A DNA stretch of 64,000 nt from the NCBI RefSeq assembly GCF_010681825.2, contig NZ_CP066776.1, positions 1,798,001-1,862,000 on the forward strand, in the 5' to 3' direction. A program made the position numbers and the translations under genes. Below are positions 24,578 to 34,948 of the stretch, in pieces. Each line of letters begins with the position of its first letter. The first letter of the stretch is position 1. The notes under the pieces are model-generated. The model was given only the letters and a program-made list of their open reading frames with translations. It searched no databases and was not told where the DNA came from. The DNA comes from Sulfuriroseicoccus oceanibius. GTDB lineage: Bacteria; Verrucomicrobiota; Verrucomicrobiia; Verrucomicrobiales; SLCJ01.

Positions 24578-27500
24578 ATGTTTTCTAACTCTCATGTATT
24601 TCCTTCTCTCCGGTCGGGGATGATGCTTGTCGCAGGGTCGTTCGCGTTCGCTGCGGTGGCTTCCGCCGGTACCCAGGGCGCTCTGACGCGCGACCAGTGG
24701 TGGTATCTGGGAGGAACGGCTCTGGATGACTTGCTGCTCAGTGAGAGTTATTACATGACGCCTACACGTACCGGGGATCATGCATCGTCCGAGTTGCCGG
24801 TGAACTACGGCTCCACCTATGGTCAGCGTTTGCGCGGGCATGTGACGGCTCCGGTAACTGGTGAGTACACTTTCTGGATCGCTGGTGACGACACGGTGCG
24901 GCTTTCACTTTCGCCGACGACGTCCAAGTTCGATAAACAAACGATTGCCGAGTTGTCGAAGCACAGTGGCTCCCGGCAATGGGACGTTTTCCCGCAGGGG
25001 CAGCAGAGTGAGCCAGTTTCCCTGGTCGCCGGCCAGCGATATTATGTCGAGCTGCTGCACAAGGAGCACTATGGCAACGACAGCGCGGCGTTTGCCTGGA
25101 GTTACTCGGATACTCCGCTGACCAACTGGGCGGGTGATGGCGCTGCTGTGGCGACACAGGGGTCGACAGGGTGGGGCGGTACTGCGGATCGGGCCATCGA
25201 CGGAAACCGGGATGGGAACTTTTGGAACGGTAGCGTGAGCCACACCAACACATCGAACTTGGCGGATGCCTGGTGGCAGGTGGATCTTGGTCAGGAGCGA
25301 CTGATCGACCGTGTGGTGATCTGGAACCGTACCGACAACTATACCAATCAACTTTCCAACTACCGTGTCAGTGTGCTTGATGGCAACGGGGCGGTGGTGG
25401 CATCGCAGGACTTCCATGCCGAGAGTGGTTATACTGGGGCTCGCGAGCACTGGGAGCTGGGCACAGCGGTGACCGGATCTGTCGTGCGTGTCGAGATGCT
25501 CGGCGCGAACCGACGTGGCAACTATCACCTTTCAATGGCTGAGGTTGAGGTCTTCGGGCGTGAGAGCTCCATCGGCACTTATGTCGGGCGCTCGCTGGTT
25601 GATCCATCGCATTTTGAAACCTATGACCCGGATCCGAACGATCTCGATGGCGATGAACTGCGGGATGACTGGGAGATCGCCAATGGCTTTGATCCAGCCG
25701 TTGCGCAGGGCGGTGACTTTTCCGGTGCGGCGGATCCGGACAAGGATACGCTGACCAACTACGAGGAAAGTCTGCAGGGAACGTTGGCATTCGAAGGGAA
25801 CAGTATCCCTGGCTATTTCACTTACGAGCGTTGGGATAATCACTTTGCTTTCGACGTCAGTGGCTTGATCGAGGATGATGTGTTCTATCAGGAACCAGCG
25901 CTGCGATTCCGTTATGATCAGAATCGCTTCTTTGGGATCAAAGATGCCACCGGCTGGCGCATCCGTGGCTATGTGACTGCTCCGGAGAGTGGTGAGTATC
26001 AGTTTTGGTTGAGCACCAACAACGCGTCCCACTTGTGGATTAGCTCGGACGAGACCAAGTATCGCAAGTCGCTATACGCGATGTTGGGTGCGGAGGTTGG
26101 CACCGGGCATGGCATCCATCGCGATTCTTCCGCGTTGTGGGATACTTACGCCAGTCAGATGAGCGGTCCGATTCAGATGGAAGCTGGTCAGCGTTACTTC
26201 ATCGAAGTGTTGTCTTCCCAGCCGTATGACGGTGCCTGCCACATCTCCCTGGCATGGGCACGTCCGGGCCAAGATCGTGAGCCGCTCGATATGCAATTTG
26301 TCTCGTCCTACGCGGTCGAGCCTGCGGATGCCGATGACGACTATCTCCCGGATACGTGGGAACAGCAGTACGGCCTGAGTGTGATTGATAATGGGCTCAC
26401 CGACCGCCTGCGCGAAGGTGAGTGGGGCGACTACGATGCCGATGGTCTCACCAACCGTGAGGAATATCTGGCTGGTACCAATCCAACCAAGGCGGACTCC
26501 GACAACGACGGGATTTCCGATGCTGATGAACTGCGCGCCTACGGCAGCGATCCGTTGGTCAACGATGCAGCGGTTGAGACCCTCGCGGCAACTATCGATC
26601 TCCCGACCTTCACTTCGTCGGACTTCGCATGGTCGGAGGTGAATGGAAGTCTCGTTTCCGACACCTTCCGTGGTGCCATTAGCTGGGACTTCAACGTCAC
26701 CGAGGGTGGTATGCATATTATCAATGCAGCTACCACGCTCGCTGGCTCGTTGCGCGTTCGTGAGGAAATCGACGTGGAAGTCAAAATCGACGGCAAGCAG
26801 GTCCGTCGTCAGCGCCTCGTTTACGGCTCCGACCACAAGGCCTTGCTGCGTGCTATCACACCGCATCTTGATCCCGGCGCCCACACGTTGGAAATCTACA
26901 TCGACAACTACATCGCCCGCCGCACGATCATGATTGACTCGATCGAAGTACGTAAGGCCGGAGGTGTCGATGCCAACAACGACGGCGTCGCCGACTGGCT
27001 CGCCTCCGAGCTGGCGGAAGTCGACTTCGTGCTCCCTCACGGTGCGGCCTCTGCGGTTTCTCCAGTCACTCTGGAAGGCTCCGCTGCTGTTCGTGATGGA
27101 ATGACCGTCAACCAGATCGACGTGACGCCTGGTGCCGACCGCTCGCACTGGGTGTATAACCTTGATCTCGACCCGACCGGTGCGGTCACCCCGTACTCGG
27201 TGGGCTACACCAGCGGGTTGGTGGACACCGGTGAGCTTTACTGGAGCGAGACCAATGTGCTCAACGGAGGATCACTCACCGTCCGCACCGGCGACAGTCT
27301 CTTGCTGACTGCTGCTCTTGCTGATGGCTCGGGCACCGCGACCATCACTGCGGAGAATGCCACTTATGCTCTCACCGGCAATGCCACGCAGATCCACACA
27401 TTCAACAACCCAGGCGAAGTAACGGTCACCGCCACCCATAGCGATGGCAGCACCGGCACACTCACCGTTACCGTCCGTCACGCCAACCTTCCGGACAACA

Positions 27501-28033
27501 CATCCGTCGCGCAAAACGTGGTCAACCACGTCCAGCTCGCCGATGCGGATGTCGATCGCAACCTTGCCTTTTCCGGTGGTGCCGGACTGGTAGTCGGCGA
27601 TGTAGAGTCGGTTGATAGCAACCACTTCCGCCTCAAGCTTACGCCGGAATGGGGCGGAGGGTACGGGATCATGGCCCGCCTCTGGCCGGACGGTCCGCTC
27701 GCTGATATCGGCGACGTGGCTGCCATCGGCGTTTCGGATGCGCTGCAGAATGAGCTGAGTGTCTCCCAGCCTGCTCCGGGAATGCCGGGGTATTCGATTC
27801 TCACCACGCCAATGGTTGTGTCGGATCTACCTGAGGGAGGTTACGTCAAAGTGACGATCTTCCGCTCCGGATTGACCTTCCTTGATGGCTCGACCGTGAT
27901 GACCATCTCAGCCGATCAAATCGACAAAGGGCTCTACCTTCTCAAGTTCCTCGTCCCAGAGGGCATGGAAGGAGGCTATTGCCACTACATCGACATCTAC
28001 GGTGCCGATGGCGAATACCTCGGCCGCCGATAA
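24578..28033 (+). CDS. Large secreted PA14/discoidin/thrombospondin-3 repeat protein
   Basis: 1151 residues from ATG 24578, with a signal peptide ending near AAVASA. Domains in order: PA14-like (about 40-178, with YTFWIAGDDTVRLSLS), F5/8 type C discoidin-like (about 185-326, AWWQVDLGQERLIDRVVIWN), a thrombospondin type 3 calcium stretch (DPDPNDLDGDELRDDWE), a second PA14-like (about 408-575, YQFWLSTNNASHLWISS), a second calcium stretch (DADDDYLPDTWEQ, then ADSDNDGISDADEL), and beta-rich C-terminal domains. PA14 and discoidin domains bind carbohydrate, so cell-surface or polysaccharide binding is likely. No catalytic domain is seen. A HEAT-like protein and an RHS protein follow on the same strand. 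Such architectures are common in Verrucomicrobia and Planctomycetes. Confidence 0.88.
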   Translation: MFSNSHVFPSLRSGMMLVAGSFAFAAVASAGTQGALTRDQWWYLGGTALDDLLLSESYYMTPTRTGDHASSELPVNYGSTYGQRLRGHVTAPVTGEYTFWIAGDDTVRLSLSPTTSKFDKQTIAELSKHSGSRQWDVFPQGQQSEPVSLVAGQRYYVELLHKEHYGNDSAAFAWSYSDTPLTNWAGDGAAVATQGSTGWGGTADRAIDGNRDGNFWNGSVSHTNTSNLADAWWQVDLGQERLIDRVVIWNRTDNYTNQLSNYRVSVLDGNGAVVASQDFHAESGYTGAREHWELGTAVTGSVVRVEMLGANRRGNYHLSMAEVEVFGRESSIGTYVGRSLVDPSHFETYDPDPNDLDGDELRDDWEIANGFDPAVAQGGDFSGAADPDKDTLTNYEESLQGTLAFEGNSIPGYFTYERWDNHFAFDVSGLIEDDVFYQEPALRFRYDQNRFFGIKDATGWRIRGYVTAPESGEYQFWLSTNNASHLWISSDETKYRKSLYAMLGAEVGTGHGIHRDSSALWDTYASQMSGPIQMEAGQRYFIEVLSSQPYDGACHISLAWARPGQDREPLDMQFVSSYAVEPADADDDYLPDTWEQQYGLSVIDNGLTDRLREGEWGDYDADGLTNREEYLAGTNPTKADSDNDGISDADELRAYGSDPLVNDAAVETLAATIDLPTFTSSDFAWSEVNGSLVSDTFRGAISWDFNVTEGGMHIINAATTLAGSLRVREEIDVEVKIDGKQVRRQRLVYGSDHKALLRAITPHLDPGAHTLEIYIDNYIARRTIMIDSIEVRKAGGVDANNDGVADWLASELAEVDFVLPHGAASAVSPVTLEGSAAVRDGMTVNQIDVTPGADRSHWVYNLDLDPTGAVTPYSVGYTSGLVDTGELYWSETNVLNGGSLTVRTGDSLLLTAALADGSGTATITAENATYALTGNATQIHTFNNPGEVTVTATHSDGSTGTLTVTVRHANLPDNTSVAQNVVNHVQLADADVDRNLAFSGGAGLVVGDVESVDSNHFRLKLTPEWGGGYGIMARLWPDGPLADIGDVAAIGVSDALQNELSVSQPAPGMPGYSILTTPMVVSDLPEGGYVKVTIFRSGLTFLDGSTVMTISADQIDKGLYLLKFLVPEGMEGGYCHYIDIYGADGEYLGRR

Positions 28034-28104
28034 TTGGAACGCCGGTCTCCAGCCCGGCCACCAAGTCACCCGCGCGAAGCGCGCAGCTTTCAACTTTCTG
28101 AATT

Positions 28105-29067
28105 TTGAAACCCAATCTTCCAACCATCTTGGCCACGGTCGTCATCGCGACGACCGGTGTGGTTTGGTATCTCAACACCCCGGAGGATCCCGAATCTGAG
28201 GGTGCCCAGCTTCCTGAGGCTCCTCAAGAGCGGCACGCTGCCTCTGCCCCGGCCCCAGCAACAGCGAGCCCACGGCACGAAACTGGCAAGCTGAATGCTC
28301 TTCTGGATCAAACCCTGACCTGGCAGCAGCGTGTCGAGCTTGCGAACCAGCTTTTGGTTCCAGGTCAGCTCGCCGAGCAGGAGATCGATGCGCTCTTCGC
28401 ATGCATGTCTCAGCAGCCAGCGGGCAATCCTGAAAATTGGTTTGTGGTCGTCAATGAGATTATGGAGGTCATGCGCGAGCAGGGGATTGGTTCCGACCGC
28501 TATACCGCCGAACTCGCGTCGGTCATGGTCAACCCGCAAGTCCATCCGGTCGTACGCGACTACGCGGTCCAGCACCTTTCCATGTGGGTGGTGCCACCAA
28601 CCGAATCCAGCCCGGGGGAGGCAGATCCCGCGCAGGTCATCGCGGTTCTCGACACTTTTGGTGCGTTGATCGTAGACCAAAGTCTCAGCCATACGAGCAT
28701 TCCGGGCACCACGGCAATGGCGTTGGCTGATGTCACAACCCGGAACGCTGAGATTGCGAGTCCCGTGTGGCAGCGCATCACGCCTCAGCTCTCAGATCTT
28801 CTCAATGGGGGAGCGCAAGCCACTGTAGTGACCAAGGTTTCCGTGGTGCAGGCGGCAGCTATCGCTGGAGTCCGTGAGCTCGAGCCTCTCACAGCCCAAC
28901 TCGCTGGAGACCCATCCACCCAGCCATCTGTCCGCCTTTCTTCTGTCGCTGCTCTTGGTGTGCACGGAAATCCCGAGCGCAAACAACTTCTCGAAACCAT
29001 CGCTCAATCCGATCCCCGTCTGCGCTTCGCTGCGGCCGCTGCGATCAACAAGCTGCTCGCTAGATAG
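28105..29067 (+). CDS. Membrane-anchored HEAT-like repeat protein
   Basis: 320 residues from a TTG start at 28105, chosen because it directly precedes a hydrophobic N-terminal anchor (LPTILATVVIATTGVVWYL). A proline/alanine-rich linker (about 30-60) follows. The rest is helical and contains HEAT-like units, clearest at the end: QPSVRLSSVAALGVHGNPE and DPRLRFAAAAAINKLL. HEAT repeats bind proteins. It is co-directional with the PA14 protein (71 bp upstream) and the RHS gene (107 bp downstream), so a shared export or surface role is plausible but unproven. No catalytic motif. The non-ATG start is the weakest part of the call. Confidence 0.7.
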   Translation: MKPNLPTILATVVIATTGVVWYLNTPEDPESEGAQLPEAPQERHAASAPAPATASPRHETGKLNALLDQTLTWQQRVELANQLLVPGQLAEQEIDALFACMSQQPAGNPENWFVVVNEIMEVMREQGIGSDRYTAELASVMVNPQVHPVVRDYAVQHLSMWVVPPTESSPGEADPAQVIAVLDTFGALIVDQSLSHTSIPGTTAMALADVTTRNAEIASPVWQRITPQLSDLLNGGAQATVVTKVSVVQAAAIAGVRELEPLTAQLAGDPSTQPSVRLSSVAALGVHGNPERKQLLETIAQSDPRLRFAAAAAINKLLAR

Positions 29068-29173
29068 CGTCAAACTCCGGGGTGACAATCCCGCTTGAGG
29101 ATGTCCTCATCCGCATGATCTGACCTCTCTGGTCCCCCTCTTTTCAAAATTTTTAATTTTCACTGTTCGTCCC

Positions 29174-32100
29174 ATGTCCTTAAAGCTCCTCAAACGATCT
29201 GCCCTCGCTCTCAGTCTTCTAGTTGCTGTTGCGCAACCCTCATTCGCTACCAATCCGCCACTTGATGGAGGCTGTGGCAAGCCTGAGGGAGGCTGCGATA
29301 ATTGCCCCGAGGAAGATGAGGAGGAAGTTTCGGTTCCAGAGACTTCGTTAGCGGTGTGTGGGCCTGAAGGTCATAACTTAAATGATGGCAGCTTCGAGTT
29401 TATGTTGAGCTTGGGGACCACCCGCTGGGCGCCTTATGGAAGCTTGGGTGGGATGTACAAAGCGAATGTGGTCGACCCTGGCTTTTACAAGCCTGGTAAA
29501 TTGGGACACTTGCGCAATCCTCGGTTGCTTACGAAAAGCTTGTTTTCCGGCGCGAGAGGGACCCTTCGTCGTTACCCTGTGTCCATGTCTCTGTCGGTGA
29601 TGGACATTGAGCAAGCCTCGAATCCAGCGTCCCTGCGGCTGCCAGGAAACTCTCAAGTTGAAGTTAATTATACGGACTACTCGCTAGGGAATCTCGGAGG
29701 GCTCGCTCCTGCTGTGATGCCTCCTGCGCCTTCGACCGGTGACCTTTATGCGGAAGTAACCTCTGACACCATGCACGCAACGGTAACATACGCGTCCGGT
29801 GGCTTTGATATTGAGGTGCGCTCCTTGCTCAACACTGCGGTTGAGCCAACCAAGCGCTTTGAGTTCCGCGGTTCGACCAATGCTTCCGGTGAGAAGGTCT
29901 TCACTTTGACCACGATCACCGACCCTCAGGGCGCACCGGTCATCGCCGTGCACTCGTTGACCGAGTCCACCAATGCTTCTGGGAACAAGGTGCTGGTTTC
30001 GACTGACTCGCTTGATGGATTGGTTTGGCGCCGTCAAACGCTCACTTACAGTGAAGTGCCGGGAGAGGATCCTGCGAAGAACTACTTCATCGAGCGCGTG
30101 ATCGAGGAGCAGGCGGATACCGCAAATTCTGGGCAAACCGGAGGATGGCATGTGATCTCCCACACGCTTGAGCAGTATCGTCACTATCCGAAGGTGGTCA
30201 CTCCTTCGAGTACCCATGGCAAGCCTGATGCCGGCGGAACCGCTTCAGCTGTAATGGTGCCAGCTGTCTACGAGGAGCCCTCACTTGCGAACCGTCGTTT
30301 GGTGGCCTGCACCACCGGCTATGGCTCGGAAGCTCCTCGCACCACGACGTACGATTACTGGAGTCCTGTTGCTGGAGTCGGTGAATACAGCGACTCTTTC
30401 GTCCATGCCCGCCTCAAGAGTATCATGCGCCCGGATGGAAGCTGGGTCTATTACGAGTACGCCGGAGGCGAGAACTCGCCGGTTCAAACCTTGACCCGGT
30501 ACAGCTCATACCTCGATTACACAATCGACGAGAAGGAGATGGCCAAAAAGGAAGTTTCGACCATCTCCGACAACGGATACAAGACCGTGACCTATCTCGG
30601 GGGAGTGCAGGTTGCTCTTTCGACCATTACCGAATATGGCACCTCGGACGGCGGCAAAGCGTTCGTTCACTCGGAATGGGACGGCGGTGCCTGGGATGGC
30701 ACCACCTCGGTTGAGATTCCTGAATACTGGAGCGGTCCTGCTGGAGAGGATCCGGTGGGTGGTAGTGGATTCACCAATGACGGACGCGTATGGACCACTA
30801 CCGCTCGCTACTCCGAGGATCACGCTGATCACAACCTCGCCGGTCGTCCAAAGTACACCCAGCACCGTGACGGCACCTACACCGTCTACTCTTACGCGTC
30901 CGCGCCTAATGGTGGCTTCATCGTGACCGAAGATCGTGGCGCTGGAAGCAAAACCGCGATCACCGATGGCTCTCGCACGGTCACCACATATAATGCAGCC
31001 ATGGAGGTGGTTGCAAAGGTGAGCTCGGCGATCAATGCTGGTGCGGTTCTGGAGCTCAACCGCTGGGAAGCCACGGCTACCGACCGCTTCGGCCGCCCGA
31101 CCACGATCGTCTACAATGGCGACACCACCGACACCGAGACCAAGGAGTACGGTTGCTGCGGCTTGGCAAAGCATATTGCCCGCGACGGATCGATCACCGA
31201 GTACTTCCGCAACCCGGCACGTCGGACTTACAAGACGGTCACGCGCCGATCGGCTGGAGGTGCGCCAATCACCACGCTTTCGTTGCGTACCGGTCGTACT
31301 ACCAACACCTCACGCCTAGCCGGAGGCGAAACTCTCTTTGTCTCTTCCTCCACCAAGGCGCTCAACGGTGAGCTTATCAGCACAACGTCTCCGGATGCTG
31401 ATGGCGACGAATCACACGAAGTGACCACCTACGCCATCGCCTATCCTGCTAGTGGTGGCAAAGTGACCACCGTGACCTATCCGGACGATTCCCAATCCAT
31501 CACTACGACGTTTCGTGATGGACGCACCAAGTCGGTATCGGGATCCGCTGTGGCTGATCGTTCGATGAGCTACGGTACCCATACGCTCAATGGAGGAGGT
31601 ATCGTGACCACCACGTCGCTTGGAGGAACCTCGCAAGCCACTACAACTTACTACGATGCGCTTGGACGCGCCATTAAGTCGGCCGAGGCGGACGGTTCGG
31701 AGACCGTGACATCCTACTTCGACCGCAGCGCCCCGTCGGGGAGCCGCTTCAAGCTCAAGTCGGTGACCGACCCTGATGGCCTCACCGTAAGCTACGCTTA
31801 CAATGCCGAAGGCGAGCGTACCACCGTCACCCAACCTACCGCTGGCGGCACTCGCATCACCGTCACCGAATCAGATGTGGTGGATGGCAATACATCGGGT
31901 ATCGGAACCGCCTACCGCACCACCACCACGGTCAATGGCAAGTTGATCACCACGAACTATCGCTCCGCCGATGGCCTGCAGGCGAAATCTGTCACCTTTG
32001 CTGGTACCTCGACATCCATTCGGACCAAGCCGGTCGACGGTGCATGGACAGTCATCTCGGAAAAGCCAGACGGCACCAAGTCTAAGCAGGCCTACACCGA

Positions 32101-34948
32101 CGGACAGCTCGCCTCGGCGGCAACGTACGCCGCTGGCGTTGATGTGTCCGACCCTACTGGCTACACGCTACTCGCTACTCACACCTACGATCACTTCGGT
32201 CGAGCCACCTCGTCCACGGACGCCCGCATCGGAGCCACCGTCATCAACGGCTACACGCCTGCAGGTCAGCCAACGTCGATTACCTCGACCGACGGCACGA
32301 CCACCAGCTTCAGCTACGACAACATGGGGCGTCGCCTCACGGTTGATGCTCCAGACACGCTCGATGCCAGCGGAGCGACCTTGACGAACGTGACCCACAC
32401 CAGCTACTACCCGACCGGGCAGGTGAAGGCAACGTGGGGCGCGCAGACCTATCCTCGTTTCTACGAATATGACGAGCAGGGGCGCATGACCGCCCTGCAC
32501 ACCTATCAGAGCGCACCGACGCTGGATCAAACCACCGCAGCCGCTCCCGCAGGTTCAGCCAAGACCACTTGGAGCTTCTCGCCACAGCGTGGCTGGCTCG
32601 CCAGCAAGACCTACGCCGATGGCAAAGGCACCAGCTATACCTACACTGCTGCCGGACGCTTGGCGACCCGTGCCTGGGCCCGCGAGGTGACCGCAGGGGT
32701 CCCGCTCACCACCACCTACGGCTACACCGCCGGGCAACTCACCTCGGTGAGCTACAATGACGGCGGCGTCACGCCGAATGTGACTTACACCTACGATGCC
32801 TACGGGCGTCAGACCAGCGTGACCAATGGAGTCAGCACCAACACCTATGCGTACGACGACACCGACTTCACCCTCGATACCGAAACCATCGCGCTCGATC
32901 TTGATGCGGATGGAACTGCGGACGTCACTCGGGTTCTTGACCGCAATGTTGACGACTACCTTCGACCACAGAGCATCTCTCTCTTGAATGAGGGGATTCT
33001 TGGGCCAGACGGCAACCCGACCACGGAGCACTCGATCGCTTATGGATACGATGCCGCAGGCCGCCTTGGCTCGGTGTCCTCCGGGGGCGACACGTTCACC
33101 TATGCCTACTTGGCGAACTCCAACTTGTTGGCAACGGTGACCGGACCGGTGCACACCGTCACCAACACCTGGGAGAACAATCGCAACGTGCTCGATGTGA
33201 AATCCAACGCCACAAATGCCGTGACTCCGGCCGTGGTTTCGGCCTATGACTACAGCGTGAATGAAATCGGCCAACGCGAGAGTCTTGCGACGTCGGGATC
33301 TGCTTTTGCTCAGGTCCGCGACCTCACATGGGGCTACGACGCCCTGGGCCAGGTGGTCAAAGAAGACGACGCAAACAGTCCAGCCTTCGACCGTGGGTTT
33401 GCCTATGATGCTATCGGCAACCGCACGGCAAGCGTGGAAGGTCTGACCGATCCGACTGATGCGTCGGCTACGTCCTATTCCGCCAATGCTCTCAACCAGT
33501 ACACTGCGGTGGGTGCTGCCGCTCCAGTTCACGATGCCGACGGCAACCTCACAGACGATGCCGGAATGAACAACGGCACCAGTGGCGACCGCAACTTCGT
33601 GTGGAACGCTGAAAACCGCCTCATTGAAGTGAAGGACGAAAGCGATGGCACCACCATCGCCACCTACGCATATGACGCTCTTGGTCGCAGGGTTCACAAG
33701 TCGGTCTCTGGTGGCGTGAACACAGCCTTCATTTACGACGACTGGAACGTCATCGCTGAATACCAACTGAACACTGAAAACTTCGAACTAGTAACTTCTT
33801 ACGTCTGGGGCAGCGATCTCTCGGGATCGATGCAGGGAGCTGGTGGTGTCGGAGGCCTGCTTTCTGTGCACCAGCACAGCACTGACCCTAATACCCAATC
33901 CCCAGTCACGGATCACTTCTTCCCAACCTATGACGGCAACGGAAACATCAGCGAGTACCTTGATGCCAGCGGCAACGTGTCCGTGCACCTTGAGTATGAT
34001 GCGTTCGGCAAGGTTGTGAAATCGACTGGTACAGTGGATAACTTCCGCTACCGCTTTAGCACGAAGCCGAAAGATGATGAGATTGGCTGGTACTATTACG
34101 GCTATCGTTATTACGATCCAATCACAGGCAGATGGCCTGGGCGCGATCCAATAATGGAGCGAGGAGGGTATAATCTCTATAGTTTTCTCAGAAGTGGGGG
34201 GGGTGATCGCGTTGATTATTTGGGGCTCGCAACAACTGCACATGCTCCGTCTCCTGATGACTATTACAATGATGTTCGGTACCTCAAGGAGACTGCTGCG
34301 GCAGTGGCCAAACAGCGCAAGGATCACTTGGACTCACTTGTGCAAAATGGTACTCCTGCGGGAGATGATGATAAGTGTGTGGTTGTTACTATTTTGATCA
34401 GATTGCCATTACGTGTCTCGGAATGGGTCGATATGACAAGCGATAACCCAACAGGTCCTGCCGGTCGCCCAGTCGACCCAACGGGAGGGCGAGACTATGG
34501 GCACGCAGGGATTGCAGTTGGTGGAGCGTTTTATGATATTCGAGCAGGGTCAAATATATGGTGGTCAGACGCAGAACCTCATTGGGATAACCCTGATCTT
34601 TATTACAACCGAAATACGAAGGGTGAGGTTGGTCTCGGAGACGTCCAGGAGTATCTAGACTTTGTAGGCGGAAGCGATATTGTGACAATCAAGGTTTCTG
34701 TTTGTGAAGAGGAAGCTGCCAAGATCGAGGCGAAAGCGTCTGAACTTCAGGAGGGTGTGTATTCAGTGATCAACAGTCATTGCGCGGCTTTGGTATGTGA
34801 TTCGCTAAATGCCGGAGGGGCAGGTTTAGAAACGGTGCTGCCAGCGGCGTTAGTAGACCAAGCCGCAGCTCTTACGCATACTTGTGGAGAGAATAAGGAT
34901 AAGCCCGCAGAAGTTTCATATTCCATGAATGATGACTCGACGATGTAG
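29174..34948 (+). CDS. RHS/YD-repeat protein with permuted papain-like C-terminal tip
   Basis: 1924 residues. Signal peptide SLKLLKRSALALSLLVAVAQ, an acidic Cys-rich patch, then YD repeats through most of the chain (for example YAYDALGRRVHKSV, YGYDAAGRL). The RHS core ends with GWYYYGYRYYDPITGRWPGR near 1640-1660 and DYLGLA near 1681-1686. The last 240 residues form a separate tip with YGHAGIAVGG (H1777) before NSHCAALVCDSL (C1870). That His-before-Cys order is seen in permuted NlpC/P60/LRAT-like papain folds. RHS shells enclose and deliver such tips as toxins. From about 34140 base use becomes more AT-rich, as expected of an exchanged tip. The next gene overlaps its end by 20 bp. Confidence 0.9.
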   Translation: MSLKLLKRSALALSLLVAVAQPSFATNPPLDGGCGKPEGGCDNCPEEDEEEVSVPETSLAVCGPEGHNLNDGSFEFMLSLGTTRWAPYGSLGGMYKANVVDPGFYKPGKLGHLRNPRLLTKSLFSGARGTLRRYPVSMSLSVMDIEQASNPASLRLPGNSQVEVNYTDYSLGNLGGLAPAVMPPAPSTGDLYAEVTSDTMHATVTYASGGFDIEVRSLLNTAVEPTKRFEFRGSTNASGEKVFTLTTITDPQGAPVIAVHSLTESTNASGNKVLVSTDSLDGLVWRRQTLTYSEVPGEDPAKNYFIERVIEEQADTANSGQTGGWHVISHTLEQYRHYPKVVTPSSTHGKPDAGGTASAVMVPAVYEEPSLANRRLVACTTGYGSEAPRTTTYDYWSPVAGVGEYSDSFVHARLKSIMRPDGSWVYYEYAGGENSPVQTLTRYSSYLDYTIDEKEMAKKEVSTISDNGYKTVTYLGGVQVALSTITEYGTSDGGKAFVHSEWDGGAWDGTTSVEIPEYWSGPAGEDPVGGSGFTNDGRVWTTTARYSEDHADHNLAGRPKYTQHRDGTYTVYSYASAPNGGFIVTEDRGAGSKTAITDGSRTVTTYNAAMEVVAKVSSAINAGAVLELNRWEATATDRFGRPTTIVYNGDTTDTETKEYGCCGLAKHIARDGSITEYFRNPARRTYKTVTRRSAGGAPITTLSLRTGRTTNTSRLAGGETLFVSSSTKALNGELISTTSPDADGDESHEVTTYAIAYPASGGKVTTVTYPDDSQSITTTFRDGRTKSVSGSAVADRSMSYGTHTLNGGGIVTTTSLGGTSQATTTYYDALGRAIKSAEADGSETVTSYFDRSAPSGSRFKLKSVTDPDGLTVSYAYNAEGERTTVTQPTAGGTRITVTESDVVDGNTSGIGTAYRTTTTVNGKLITTNYRSADGLQAKSVTFAGTSTSIRTKPVDGAWTVISEKPDGTKSKQAYTDGQLASAATYAAGVDVSDPTGYTLLATHTYDHFGRATSSTDARIGATVINGYTPAGQPTSITSTDGTTTSFSYDNMGRRLTVDAPDTLDASGATLTNVTHTSYYPTGQVKATWGAQTYPRFYEYDEQGRMTALHTYQSAPTLDQTTAAAPAGSAKTTWSFSPQRGWLASKTYADGKGTSYTYTAAGRLATRAWAREVTAGVPLTTTYGYTAGQLTSVSYNDGGVTPNVTYTYDAYGRQTSVTNGVSTNTYAYDDTDFTLDTETIALDLDADGTADVTRVLDRNVDDYLRPQSISLLNEGILGPDGNPTTEHSIAYGYDAAGRLGSVSSGGDTFTYAYLANSNLLATVTGPVHTVTNTWENNRNVLDVKSNATNAVTPAVVSAYDYSVNEIGQRESLATSGSAFAQVRDLTWGYDALGQVVKEDDANSPAFDRGFAYDAIGNRTASVEGLTDPTDASATSYSANALNQYTAVGAAAPVHDADGNLTDDAGMNNGTSGDRNFVWNAENRLIEVKDESDGTTIATYAYDALGRRVHKSVSGGVNTAFIYDDWNVIAEYQLNTENFELVTSYVWGSDLSGSMQGAGGVGGLLSVHQHSTDPNTQSPVTDHFFPTYDGNGNISEYLDASGNVSVHLEYDAFGKVVKSTGTVDNFRYRFSTKPKDDEIGWYYYGYRYYDPITGRWPGRDPIMERGGYNLYSFLRSGGGDRVDYLGLATTAHAPSPDDYYNDVRYLKETAAAVAKQRKDHLDSLVQNGTPAGDDDKCVVVTILIRLPLRVSEWVDMTSDNPTGPAGRPVDPTGGRDYGHAGIAVGGAFYDIRAGSNIWWSDAEPHWDNPDLYYNRNTKGEVGLGDVQEYLDFVGGSDIVTIKVSVCEEEAAKIEAKASELQEGVYSVINSHCAALVCDSLNAGGAGLETVLPAALVDQAAALTHTCGENKDKPAEVSYSMNDDSTM

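Noticed and set aside
26072-27148. 358-codon open frame opposite the PA14 protein gene
   Set aside because: It is antisense to a continuous secreted-protein gene with conserved domains; no motif and no start context.
32555-33766. 403-codon open frame opposite the RHS gene
   Set aside because: It mirrors YD repeats in the complementary frame and has no independent feature.
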